Shown here: positions 8,493 through 16,381 of the stretch, one piece after another
Numbering within the stretch: the stretch's first letter is position 1
How the letters are laid out: each line of letters starts with the position of its first letter
NCBI RefSeq assembly: GCF_022695595.1
Contig: NZ_CP074380.1
Span: forward strand, 620,001 to 684,000
Source: Streptomyces sp. MST-110588
GTDB taxonomy: Bacteria > Actinomycetota > Actinomycetes > Streptomycetales > Streptomycetaceae
DNA: 64,000 nt
Reading direction: 5' to 3'
The notes under the pieces: generated by a model
What the model saw: the letters and a program-made list of their open reading frames with translations, nothing else
Database searches by the model: none
What the model was told of the DNA's origin: nothing
Program-made: the position numbers and the translations under genes

Positions 8493-9305
8493 ATGCCGAG
8501 AATCGCTGCCGCGCTGCGCGGCCTCACCGCGGCCGGCGCCGCACTGCTGGCTTTCACCGCGCTGCCGTCGCCGGATGCGCGGGCGGCCCACCGCGACCCG
8601 ACCGCCCCCAAGGAATTCGTCGCACTGCGGGACGTGGATCCGACGATTCGCCAGGAGATGCGCTACTACTCGGAACACAATTTCGTGGGTGAGCCGGTGG
8701 ACGGCTATCGCCGCCCGCTGTGCATCCTGACGCGCGAGACCGCGCGGGCCCTGCACCGGGCGCAACTGTCGTTCCTGCGGCGCGGCTACACCCTGAAGGT
8801 GTACGACTGCTACCGGCCGCAACGCGCCGTGAACCATTTCGTGGCATGGGCCAAGGACCTGGACGACGAGCGCATGAAGGCGGAGTTCTATCCGCGGGTG
8901 GAGAAGTCGGCGCTTTTCCGGGACGGTTACATCGCCGAGAAATCGGGCCACAGCCGGGGCAGCACGCTCGACCTCACGCTCGTACGGCTCCCCGGCCTGC
9001 CGACACGCCCTTACGAACCCGGCGAACGGCTGGTCCCGTGCTATGCGCCGCGCGCGGAGCGTTTCCCCGACAACTCCCTCGACATGGGTACGGGTTATGA
9101 CTGTTTCGACACCTTGGCGCATACCCTCGATCCCCGCGTCAAAGGCGAACAGTTGAAGAACCGGCTGTTGTTGAAGGACGGTATGGAACGGGCCGGCTTC
9201 ACGAATTATCCCAACGAGTGGTGGCACTACACCTTGACACCGGAGACCTTTCCCGACACGTATTTCGACTTTCCGGTGTCGCGGCGGTCGCTCACCGGGC
9301 GATGA
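8493..9305 (+). CDS. Secreted D-alanyl-D-alanine dipeptidase, VanX-like (peptidase M15D)
   Basis: Zinc dipeptidase fold cleaving D-Ala-D-Ala. The 270-residue protein starts with a signal peptide (LTAAGAALLAFTALPSPDARA), so unlike VanX of glycopeptide resistance it is exported. Zinc ligands and catalytic residues are visible: SGHSRGSTLD (His153, Asp160) and EWWHY (Glu242, His245). GAGGGAAC precedes the ATG. No vanH or vanA ligase gene is nearby, so a role in peptidoglycan turnover is more likely than resistance. The last 79 bp overlap the convergent adenylosuccinate-synthetase-like gene. Confidence 0.88.
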   Translation: MPRIAAALRGLTAAGAALLAFTALPSPDARAAHRDPTAPKEFVALRDVDPTIRQEMRYYSEHNFVGEPVDGYRRPLCILTRETARALHRAQLSFLRRGYTLKVYDCYRPQRAVNHFVAWAKDLDDERMKAEFYPRVEKSALFRDGYIAEKSGHSRGSTLDLTLVRLPGLPTRPYEPGERLVPCYAPRAERFPDNSLDMGTGYDCFDTLAHTLDPRVKGEQLKNRLLLKDGMERAGFTNYPNEWWHYTLTPETFPDTYFDFPVSRRSLTGR

Positions 9306-10621
9306 GCCGGTGTCCGTGTACGGGTCGGTCTTGTCGGCCTACGGTCGGTCTTGTCGGCTGCGGTGGGGCCGTAGGACTCCAGGATGACGGGGGCGGCCAG
9401 GGCCGCGCCGATGGCTTGGGTCCAGGCGTGGGGATCGGGGCCGGGGGTCTGCCAGTGGGTGGGGCGGGCGGTGAGCAAGGTGGCGGTGAGCTGCTGCTGG
9501 CGGGTCAGGTCACCCGGGGGTGAGGCCGGTATGCGCCGTATGAGGCCGTCGTCCGTACGGTAGGCGTGGGCGATGCGCAGGCCGCGGTGGTGGGCCGGGG
9601 CGTCGAGGTGGGTGAGCGCGAGGGCGTCCACTCCCCCGCAGACCTCGGCGGCGTAGGCGTGGGCCGGCGCGTCGAAGTGGCCGGCGCGGAAGGGGCCCTG
9701 CCAGCGGCCGTGGCCGTTGTGCCGTTCGGGGACGGCCGTCAGGATGCCGGGGTCCTCGGTGACGAGCGGGCCGGGGCCGTGCCGGGTGGTGTACGTACGG
9801 ACGACTCCCAGGCGCAGCGCCGCGCGCGGCTGTCCGGCGTCGGCCAGGAGGGACTCGGCGTTGGCGAAGGTGGTGGTGGACCAGGTGGTGTAGGGGTGGA
9901 AACCGTGCCATTCGTCCAGGAGGACGCCCTGCGCGCCTTCGAAGACGACCGGTCCGCGGCGCAGCAGCCGGGGCAGGTGGGTGTCGTCGACGAGGGTGAC
10001 ATGGGCGGCGAAGGCGGCGAAGGCGTCCAGGCAAGGGTCGAGCGGCGGGACGTCCGGTGGCAGGGCGCCCGGTGGGCTGCCGAGTTGTTCGGACAGCCGG
10101 TCGCGGAGCAGGGCGAGTTTGCGGCGCAGCACCGTACGGGAGAGGCAGTCGCCGGCGGTGGGTGCGTCGGAGGGGTGGGCCAGGGCGTACGCGGCGGTCT
10201 CGCCGATGCCCATGCCGCACGAGCCGTGCCGGGCCGGGCCACGGGCCTGCTCGCGGGCCCGGTTGGCCGCGGCGTGGTACGGGGCGGTCAGCAGGGCGCG
10301 GCGGTCGACGGTGAGCAGGGACAGCGGGTCGGGGACGCCGAGGGAGGCGAGGTGCCGGGCCTCGGTGGCCAGCGCCAACGGGTCCACCAGCATGTGCCGG
10401 GAGAGGTGGGTGGGCACGCCGTGGAAGGTGCCGGATCCGAACTGGGCGAAGGTGTGGTGACGGCCGTCGCCGGTCAGGACGTTGTGCGCGGCCTGGGCTC
10501 CGCCGTTGAAGCGGACGACGGCGGCGACCGGCGGGGCGCCTGGACCAGGGGCGCAGAGCCGGTCGACGACGGTGCCCTTGCCCGCGTCGCCGTAACCGAG
10601 GTCGACGACGATGGTGTGCAT
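9227..10621 (-). CDS. Divergent adenylosuccinate synthetase homologue
   Basis: A 464-residue PurA-fold protein. Compared with E. coli PurA (recalled, not aligned by program): WGDEGKG is YGDAGKG with the catalytic Asp kept; NAGHT is QAAHN with the catalytic His kept; FEGAQG and the C-terminal SYGPTAADK are present. By contrast the loop TTGRRRRTGW, which binds aspartate, is replaced by NGHGRWQGPFRAG, and guanine-recognising TKLDVL is THLDAPA. It should therefore be a GTP-type ligase/phosphotransferase on a different acceptor than aspartate, and not the housekeeping purA. It follows the VWA gene by 21 bp. About 35 C-terminal residues after AADK are encoded antisense to the dipeptidase gene. Confidence 0.8.
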   Translation of the reverse strand: MHTIVVDLGYGDAGKGTVVDRLCAPGPGAPPVAAVVRFNGGAQAAHNVLTGDGRHHTFAQFGSGTFHGVPTHLSRHMLVDPLALATEARHLASLGVPDPLSLLTVDRRALLTAPYHAAANRAREQARGPARHGSCGMGIGETAAYALAHPSDAPTAGDCLSRTVLRRKLALLRDRLSEQLGSPPGALPPDVPPLDPCLDAFAAFAAHVTLVDDTHLPRLLRRGPVVFEGAQGVLLDEWHGFHPYTTWSTTTFANAESLLADAGQPRAALRLGVVRTYTTRHGPGPLVTEDPGILTAVPERHNGHGRWQGPFRAGHFDAPAHAYAAEVCGGVDALALTHLDAPAHHRGLRIAHAYRTDDGLIRRIPASPPGDLTRQQQLTATLLTARPTHWQTPGPDPHAWTQAIGAALAAPVILESYGPTAADKTDRRPTRPTRTRTPAHRPVSDRRDTGKSKYVSGKVSGVKV

Positions 10622-10642
10622 GGGGGGTGCGGTCCTTCGGGG

Positions 10643-11605
10643 TCAGGGCCGGGTCGCGCCGCGGCGGGGGTGGGTACGGGCAGCGCGGGCCCGGGCCAGG
10701 GGGGACAGGGCCCTGCTGACGGTCTCCCCGGCGTCCGAGCCGATGTCGGCGAGGTCGTCGAGTCCCGCGGCGAGGTCGACGGCCTCTTCACCGAGGCCGA
10801 TGGTCAGCGCGATCGTCTCGCACACCGCGTCGAGGTCGTCCAGTTCGATGACGTTCTGGCCGAGCAGCTTGCGCCAGGTGCCCAGGACGGCCGTGTCTCC
10901 GACGTGGGCGGCGCCGGCCGGGAGGATGAAGAACACCTCGAAGCTGCGCCGCAGCTCGGCAAGGATCGCCGGGAGGGGGATGTCCTCCTGGACCGGGTCG
11001 CCGAAGACCGCGCGTATCTCGCGCGCCTTGACCTTGCCGTACGGCATCTCGTCACCGATCAGGAAGAGGTAGCCGCGGCGCCCGCGCTTGTCGTGGCAGT
11101 CGATGGAGGTGTGCCGGGCCATGGCGTACAGGGCGAGTTCGTAGGACTCGGTCATCTGTCCGCCGCCCCCGCCCTCCAGGAGGATGTTGCCCAGGTCCTC
11201 GTCCATCCGGTTGTCGGACTCGAACTGGCCGAGCTGGAGCGGCACCCGGTCACAGGTGGCGTCGCCCACCGCGCCGAAGAGGATCTGCGGGTGTGCGACG
11301 TACCCCTTGCTGAGCAGCAGGCCGAACAGTTCGGGCAGCTTGGTCTGCAGGACGCGCGGCACCGATCCCATGGAGCCGGTGACGTCGAAGATGACGGAGA
11401 TGGCCAGTGAGGTGGGGTGTTCGTCGGAGTCCCGGCTCTCGCGGCGGGTCAGACCCTTGGGGTCCAGGCTGGGGTGTGCCTTCCAGGACTGCCGCGGGGC
11501 CGATGCGGTGAGGCGGTCGCTGTAGTCGAAGGCTCCGGTGCCGGTGGCGGCGCGGTAACTCGCCGCCGCGCCGTAGACGTTGGTGGACCAGGTGCCGCTG
11601 CCCAT
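10643..11605 (-). CDS. Von Willebrand factor A domain protein
   Basis: A 320-residue VWA protein. The MIDAS motif is SVIFDVTGSMGSVPR (DxTGS in place of DxSxS) near residue 76, after an N-terminal extension of about 70 residues (GSGTWSTNVYGAAASYR). FLIGDEMPYG is the likely third MIDAS element. There is no signal peptide or membrane segment, so it is a cytoplasmic metal-dependent adaptor. GGGGGAATCACC precedes the ATG. It lies between the NUDIX regulator and the PurA-like gene with a 21-bp downstream gap, so co-transcription is likely. VWA proteins are known partners of nucleotide-modifying enzymes in Ter-type systems; a similar role here is inference. Confidence 0.82.
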   Translation of the reverse strand: MGSGTWSTNVYGAAASYRAATGTGAFDYSDRLTASAPRQSWKAHPSLDPKGLTRRESRDSDEHPTSLAISVIFDVTGSMGSVPRVLQTKLPELFGLLLSKGYVAHPQILFGAVGDATCDRVPLQLGQFESDNRMDEDLGNILLEGGGGGQMTESYELALYAMARHTSIDCHDKRGRRGYLFLIGDEMPYGKVKAREIRAVFGDPVQEDIPLPAILAELRRSFEVFFILPAGAAHVGDTAVLGTWRKLLGQNVIELDDLDAVCETIALTIGLGEEAVDLAAGLDDLADIGSDAGETVSRALSPLARARAARTHPRRGATRP

Positions 11606-11736
11606 GGTGATTCCCCCTTGATGAGTGTGTGGCGGTGCGGTGCGCTGTGACGCACGCGGTATGTGCTGTGTGGTGCGCGGTGTGGTGCTCGCATCGGCGC
11701 GCGTCGGCGGGCGGCGCGTGCCGGGACCGGGCCCGC

Positions 11737-12794
11737 TCAGCGGACGCCGTCCTCCCGTTCCGGACGCAGCAGGGCCGGGTGCAGGAGGCGTGCGTCACCG
11801 GCGCGGTAGAGGCGGGCCCGGGGCCGCCGCGCGTTCCGCCCCGGGCCGCGGTCGTCCCGGTGGATTCGACGAAGCCCGGGACGGAGAGGACCTTGCGGTG
11901 GAAGTTGCCCGCGTGCAGCGGGCTGCCCCAGATGGACTCGTAGACGCCGCGCAGGTCGGCGATGGTGAACTCCTCGGCGAGGAAGGCCGTCGCCAGCGGG
12001 GTGTACTCGATCTTCGAGCGGGCGCGGTCCAGTCCGTCGGCCAGGATCTGCGCGTGATCGAAGGCCAGCGGGAGAGGCGGTCGCGCGGGCGCGGTGCGGG
12101 CGTCGGGCCGGGGCACGGAACCACCCCCGTCGATCCCGTGCCCACGGCCCTGTTCATGGGGACGCGGCCGGGCCGTGTCCGGTTCAGTGGAATGACGACC
12201 GGCGTCCTGATCGGCCGGACCGGCACCACTGCCGGCATCGGCGCCACTGCCGGCATCCGTACCGCTGCCGGTGCGGGAGGTGCCCGTACCGAGGTCCAGG
12301 CCGGCGACCGGGACCCAGGCCGCCGCCGACGCGTCGCCGCCGACGCGCGCCTCGGGGAGGTCGGGGGCGAAGGCGAGGTAGGCGACGGTGACGACGGGCA
12401 TCCGCGGGTCGCGGCCCGGGTCACCGTACGAACCGAGCTGTTCGAGGTGGACGCGGCCGAGGCCGGTCGCGGCGTCCAGGCCGGTCTCCTCGGCCAGTTC
12501 GCGGGCCGCGGCGGCGTCCAGGGACTCCTGTCCGGCACGTACGAATCCGCCCGGCAGCGCCCAGGCCCCTTCGAAGGGCTGCCCGCCGCGCTGGACGAGC
12601 AGCACGTGCAGGGTGCCTTGGCGCAGCGTCAGGACGACGACGTCGACCGTGACCGCGATGGCGGGGAACGCTCGCGGGTCGTAGGCCGCGAGGAAGGCGC
12701 CCTCGTCCTCGTCGCGGTGTCGCTCCGCGTGCGCGTCCACGTCCACGTTCGCCTCCACTCTTCCCGTCACCCCTGCGGCGTGAGTTGTTCTCAT
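11737..12794 (-). pseudogene. NrtR-like NUDIX transcription regulator, frameshifted near its 3' end as sequenced
   Basis: N-terminal NUDIX domain (ALPGGFVRAGQESL, RELAEETGL) and a C-terminal NrtR-type winged helix (FTIADLRGVYESIWG, GNFHRKVLSVPGFVE). In NrtR proteins the NUDIX domain senses ADP-ribose-type nucleotides and the helix binds DNA. The two domains are joined by a Gly/Ser/Asp/Ala-rich repeat linker. After GFVESTGTTAARGGTRGG the expected end LYRAGDARLLHPALLRPE lies in another frame; one extra base in the CCCC run (11820-11823 on the plus strand) restores it to the stop at 11737. As sequenced, translation runs on over the VWA gene. The start is uncertain (ATG 12794, or GTG about 12746 with GGAGGCGAAC); the operator overlaps 12794. 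It is the first gene of the VWA/PurA-like unit. Confidence 0.8.
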
Positions 12795-12823
12795 TATGAG
12801 TTCTTCTCGGAACGAGAACAACT
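12783..12823. promoter_or_regulatory. Palindromic operator at the start of the NUDIX-VWA-PurA-like unit
   Basis: An outer inverted repeat AGTTGTTCTC / GAGAACAACT (10 bp, 21-nt spacer) encloses two smaller palindromes: CTCATTATGAG (12790-12800) and TTCTCGGAACGAGAA (12804-12818). Such dense dyad symmetry just upstream of a regulator gene is typical of an autoregulatory operator. It also lies in the space shared with the divergent DUF962 gene. Confidence 0.7.
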
Positions 12824-12919
12824 TAGCACGCGCACCGGGAAAGGGGCGACGGGAGGAGGCGACGGACGGCAGGACCGTCTCCCTGGCAGGGCCTGCCGAG
12901 CGCCGGGTAGCGTGCGCGT

Positions 12920-13285
12920 ATGGCTGGTCACGAGTTCGGGTCGTACGAGGAGTTCTGGCCGTACTACGTCGCGATGCACGCGAAGACCGCGACCCGGTGG
13001 GTGCACCTGACCGGCACCCTGACGGGTTTGGCGGTGTCCGCGTACGGACTGGCGCGGCGGCGCCCCCGGCTGCTGCTCGGACTGCCGGTCATCGGCTACG
13101 GGACGGCCTGGCCCGCGCACTTCCTGATCGAGCGGAACAATCCCGCCACCTTCGGGCACCCGGCGTGGTCACTGCGCGGAGACATGCAGATGATCCGGAT
13201 GATGCTCTCCGGGCGGGACGCCGAACTGGCGGCGACCGCGGGCAAGTGGCTCGCGGAACACGGACACCAGGACCGCTCGGTGTGA
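12920..13285 (+). CDS. DUF962 / Mpo1-like membrane protein
   Basis: A 121-residue protein of the DUF962 (Mpo1-like) family, whose yeast member is a 2-hydroxy fatty acid dioxygenase. Family hallmarks are FWPYYVAMHAKTATRWVH, IGYGTAWPAHFLIERN and PATFGHPAWSLRGDMQM, which include the conserved histidines expected to bind iron. Two hydrophobic stretches (about residues 30-46 and 52-70) suggest membrane insertion. It is divergent from the NUDIX regulator and shares its operator-containing gap of about 125 bp. Its chemical role here is unknown. Confidence 0.85.
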   Translation: MAGHEFGSYEEFWPYYVAMHAKTATRWVHLTGTLTGLAVSAYGLARRRPRLLLGLPVIGYGTAWPAHFLIERNNPATFGHPAWSLRGDMQMIRMMLSGRDAELAATAGKWLAEHGHQDRSV

Positions 13286-13431
13286 CCTTCCGCGTGCGGG
13301 TGACGTCCGGCCGTACCGGGGTTCCGCGCCGGGCGGGAGCGTGGCAGACTTTCTGACGCCCCGTCAGCTTTGCGCAGCACACGTGCCGTGCCGTTCGGCG
13401 ACATCTGTGCGGCGAGTCCTGGGAGGTCTGG

Positions 13432-13887
13432 GTGGTGGCACGTGCCCGCAAGCCCGTGGTTCCGGGCTGGTTCGGTCAGGACGGCGCGGACTTCCGGCTG
13501 CTGGGGACCAGGTGCCGGGCCTGCTGCTCGGTCTTCTTCCCCCGCGAGGACCGCTTCTGCCGCAATCCGGCCTGCGGCGGAAGCGAGCTGGAGGAGATCC
13601 CGCTGTCCCGCCGCGGCACCGTCTGGTCCTACACCGACAGCCGCTACCGTCCGCCACCGCCCTATGTGAGCGACCCGGACGTGCCCTGGGAGCCGTACAC
13701 ACTGGTCGCCGTGGAGCTGGCGGCCGAGCGGATGGTGGTGCTGGGGCAGGCCGCGCCGGGCGTCACTCCGGCGGACCTGACGGTGGGTACGGAGGTCGAA
13801 CTGGTGCCGGGGGTGCTGAACGAGGACGCGGACGCGGACGTCACGTGGACCACGTGGCACTGGCGGCCCGTGGCGGAACGGCCATGA
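13432..13887 (+). CDS. DUF35 OB-fold zinc-ribbon protein, thiolase partner
   Basis: A 151-residue DUF35 protein: an N-terminal rubredoxin-like zinc ribbon (CRACCSVFFP and CRNPACGG cysteine pairs) followed by an OB fold (RRGTVWSYTDSRYRPPPPY, PYTLVAVEL). Such proteins form complexes with thiolase-fold or acyl-CoA enzymes. The start is GTG at 13432 with GGGAGG upstream. Its stop overlaps the next gene's ATG by 4 bp (ATGA), so the two are translationally coupled and probably form one complex. Confidence 0.88.
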   Translation: MVARARKPVVPGWFGQDGADFRLLGTRCRACCSVFFPREDRFCRNPACGGSELEEIPLSRRGTVWSYTDSRYRPPPPYVSDPDVPWEPYTLVAVELAAERMVVLGQAAPGVTPADLTVGTEVELVPGVLNEDADADVTWTTWHWRPVAERP

Positions 13888-15101
13888 CGCGGGGCGCCTC
13901 CGCCGGCGGGGACAGGGACATCGCGGTGCTCGGCGCCGGGATGCACCCCTGGGGCAAGTGGGGCCGTGACTTCGTGGAGTACGGGACGAAGGCGGCGCGC
14001 GCGGCACTGGCGGACGCCGGCCTGGAGTGGGCGGCGATCGGTTCCGTCGTCGGCGCGGGGACGGTACGCGGCGGCTACCCCGGCCATGTGGCGGGCGCGG
14101 CCTTCGCACGCGCCCTGGGCTGGCAGGGCGCGCGGGTGAGCAGCGTGTACGCGGCCTGCGCGTCCGGATCGCAGGCGATCGGCACGGCGCGGGCGCAGAT
14201 CCTGTCCGGGATGGCCGACACCGTACTGGTGGTGGGGGCCGAAGCGGCACCCAAGGGGTTCTTCGCCCCGGCGGACGGCGAACGGCCCGATGACCCGGAC
14301 TGGCTGCGCTTCCGGGTGCTCGGTGCCACCAATCCGGCCTATTTCGGGCTGTACGCGCGGCGGCGGATGGCCCTGTACGGGGACACTGCGGCGGACTTCG
14401 CGCGGGTGAAGGTGAAGAACGCGGCGGCGGGCGCGGCCAACCCGTACGCGCGCTACCGCGAGCCGGTGACGGCCGATCAGGTCGCCGCCTCGCCGGTGGT
14501 CGCCGACCCGCTGCGGCTGCTGGACATCTGCGCCACCTCCGACGGTGCCGCCGCTCTCGTCCTGTCCGGCGTGGACTTCGCGCGGCGGCACGGCGTACGG
14601 GACCCGGTCCGTATACGGGCCGTCTCCACGGCCACGCCCCGCTACCCGCGTACGGATCTGGACCTGCCCGACATCGCCACCGATTCCGCCGCCCTGCCGG
14701 GGCCGGAGGCCGGGGCGGGGTTCCGGGCCTCGATCGCCCTCGCCGCCTATGAGGAAGCCGGTGCCGGCCCCGGTGATCTGTCCCTGGCGGAGGTCTACGA
14801 CCTGTCCACCGCGCTGGAGCTCCAGTGGTACGAGGACCTGGGGCTGTGCGGGCCGGGCGAGGGCGCCGGCCTGCTGCGGGACGGGGTCACGGCGCTCGGC
14901 GGGCGGCTGCCGGTGAACGCCAGCGGCGGGCTGGCCTCCTTCGGCGAGGCGGTACCGGCCCAGGCCATCGCGCAGGTCTGTGAGCTGACCCGGCAGCTCC
15001 GGGGGCGGGCGGGGGCGCGCCAGGTCCCCGGCGCGCGGGTGGGCATCGCGGTCAACCAGGGGCTGTTCGGGCACGGTTCCGCGGTCGTCGCGGTCCGCTG
15101 A
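13884..15101 (+). CDS. Thiolase-fold lipid-transfer protein / acetyl-CoA acetyltransferase
   Basis: A 405-residue thiolase-superfamily protein. The nucleophile cysteine is present in VYAACASGSQAIG (about residue 90), and VNASGGLASFGEAV and NQGLFGHGSAVV are the C-terminal catalytic motifs, the last changed from the usual CxG form. It is translationally coupled to the DUF35 gene, an arrangement known for SCP2-type thiolases acting on acyl-CoA chains. Substrate unknown. The frame is open further upstream, but the ATG at 13884 overlaps the DUF35 stop and begins the domain. Confidence 0.85.
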   Translation: MTRGASAGGDRDIAVLGAGMHPWGKWGRDFVEYGTKAARAALADAGLEWAAIGSVVGAGTVRGGYPGHVAGAAFARALGWQGARVSSVYAACASGSQAIGTARAQILSGMADTVLVVGAEAAPKGFFAPADGERPDDPDWLRFRVLGATNPAYFGLYARRRMALYGDTAADFARVKVKNAAAGAANPYARYREPVTADQVAASPVVADPLRLLDICATSDGAAALVLSGVDFARRHGVRDPVRIRAVSTATPRYPRTDLDLPDIATDSAALPGPEAGAGFRASIALAAYEEAGAGPGDLSLAEVYDLSTALELQWYEDLGLCGPGEGAGLLRDGVTALGGRLPVNASGGLASFGEAVPAQAIAQVCELTRQLRGRAGARQVPGARVGIAVNQGLFGHGSAVVAVR

Positions 15102-15482
15102 CGGCGCCGTTGCCACGCGCTCCGTACGCATGCGCCCGGTGGGGCCGGGGCGCACCCGGGGGGCTCGCGTCACCGGCGCGCAGGAATGCCGTACAGCACT
15201 CAACAAGCCTCCCGACGGCCGACCTTGACGGCCCATCAGCACCGGTGAACACTGCCGGGTGTCAGTCGGCATCGCCGCACACCGGCACCCCGGCCGCAGG
15301 GCAGCCGCTCCACGCTGCCCGGCTCCCCATGGCGGTCTCGACGCGCCGGCGCGCCCGGCGGGGAAGACACCGGCCGCCGGGCGGGACGCGGACAACGGGA
15401 AGCGGGTAGGCGGTGGACGGGGAGCCCGCACCCGGCACGGAGGACCGGGGGTCCGCCCCCGGGTGAGGGCCAAGGAGCCGCC
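15102..15482. other. Intergenic region upstream of glpF
   Basis: About 380 bp without a supportable gene. It should hold the glpF promoter, but I can name no convincing -10/-35 pair or GylR-type operator. No gylR regulator gene lies next to glpF in this window. Confidence 0.5.
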
Positions 15483-16250
15483 ATGTATGCCAACGGGGAC
15501 ATCTTCATCGGCGAGGTCATCGGTACCGCGCTGCTGATTCTCTTCGGTGCCGGTGTGTGCGCCGCCGTCACCCTGCACCATTCCAAGGCGAGGGCCGCGG
15601 GCTGGGTCGTGGTCGCCTTCGGCTGGGGCCTGGGCGTGCTCGCCGGGGCGTACACCGCCGCTCCCCTGTCCGGCGGGCACCTCAACCCCGCCGTGACGCT
15701 GGGCTCGGCGGTCGCGCACGGCACCCCCTGGTCCAAGGTCCCGCTCTACATCGGGGCGCAGATGGTCGGGGCGCTGCTGGGTGCCGTACTGGCCTGGGCG
15801 CTGTACTACGCGCAGTTCGCCGCCAACGCCGAGCGGGACAAGGCCCAGCCGACGCTGGGCATCTTCTCGACCATCCCGGAGGTCCGCAACGCGCCGGCCA
15901 ACCTCCTCACCGAGATCATCGCCACCATGGGACTGGTCCTGCCCCTGCTGTTCTTCGGGCACAACACGGGCATCGGCATCGGACAGGTGCCCGGGGAACG
16001 GGCCGGGGTGTACGGGTCGGGCATCAATGTGCTGCTCGTCGCCCTGCTGGTCGTCGGCATCGGTCTCTCGCTCGGCGGGCCGACCGGCTATGCCATCAAC
16101 CCGGCCCGTGACCTGGGACCGCGTATCACCCATGCCCTGCTGCCCATCCCCAACAAGGGCTCCTCGGACTGGGCGTACTCCTGGATCCCGGTGGCCGGCC
16201 CGCTGATCGGGGCGGCGCTGGCCGGCCTGGTGCACAACGCGGTCTTCTAG
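15483..16250 (+). CDS. glpF: Glycerol uptake facilitator (aquaglyceroporin, MIP family)
   Basis: Membrane channel letting glycerol diffuse in. The 255-residue protein has six hydrophobic helices and the two half-helix NPA motifs HLNPAVTL (about residue 68) and YAINPARD (about residue 206); the Asp after the second NPAR is typical of glycerol-conducting members. The ATG follows AAGGAG. It is 131 bp upstream of glpK on the same strand, the usual uptake and trapping pair. Confidence 0.95.
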   Translation: MYANGDIFIGEVIGTALLILFGAGVCAAVTLHHSKARAAGWVVVAFGWGLGVLAGAYTAAPLSGGHLNPAVTLGSAVAHGTPWSKVPLYIGAQMVGALLGAVLAWALYYAQFAANAERDKAQPTLGIFSTIPEVRNAPANLLTEIIATMGLVLPLLFFGHNTGIGIGQVPGERAGVYGSGINVLLVALLVVGIGLSLGGPTGYAINPARDLGPRITHALLPIPNKGSSDWAYSWIPVAGPLIGAALAGLVHNAVF

Positions 16251-16381
16251 CGCGGCACGGTCCTCCAGCGCACGGTTGTCCGGCGCGCCCCGCCCGCCCG
16301 CGGTCCTGCAAGGAAACTCCGGTCCTCCCAGGAAACGCCGAGCCAGGAAACGCCGAGCCAGGAAGTCAGGAGAGGCACGTC

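Noticed and set aside
5628..9227. A 1199-codon open frame antisense to the glycosidase and dipeptidase genes
   Set aside because: It covers two genes with clear catalytic motifs and an intergenic region, and has no domain or ribosome site.
9566..11410. A 614-codon plus-strand frame across the PurA-like and VWA genes
   Set aside because: Spans two genes and their junction, without protein-like features.
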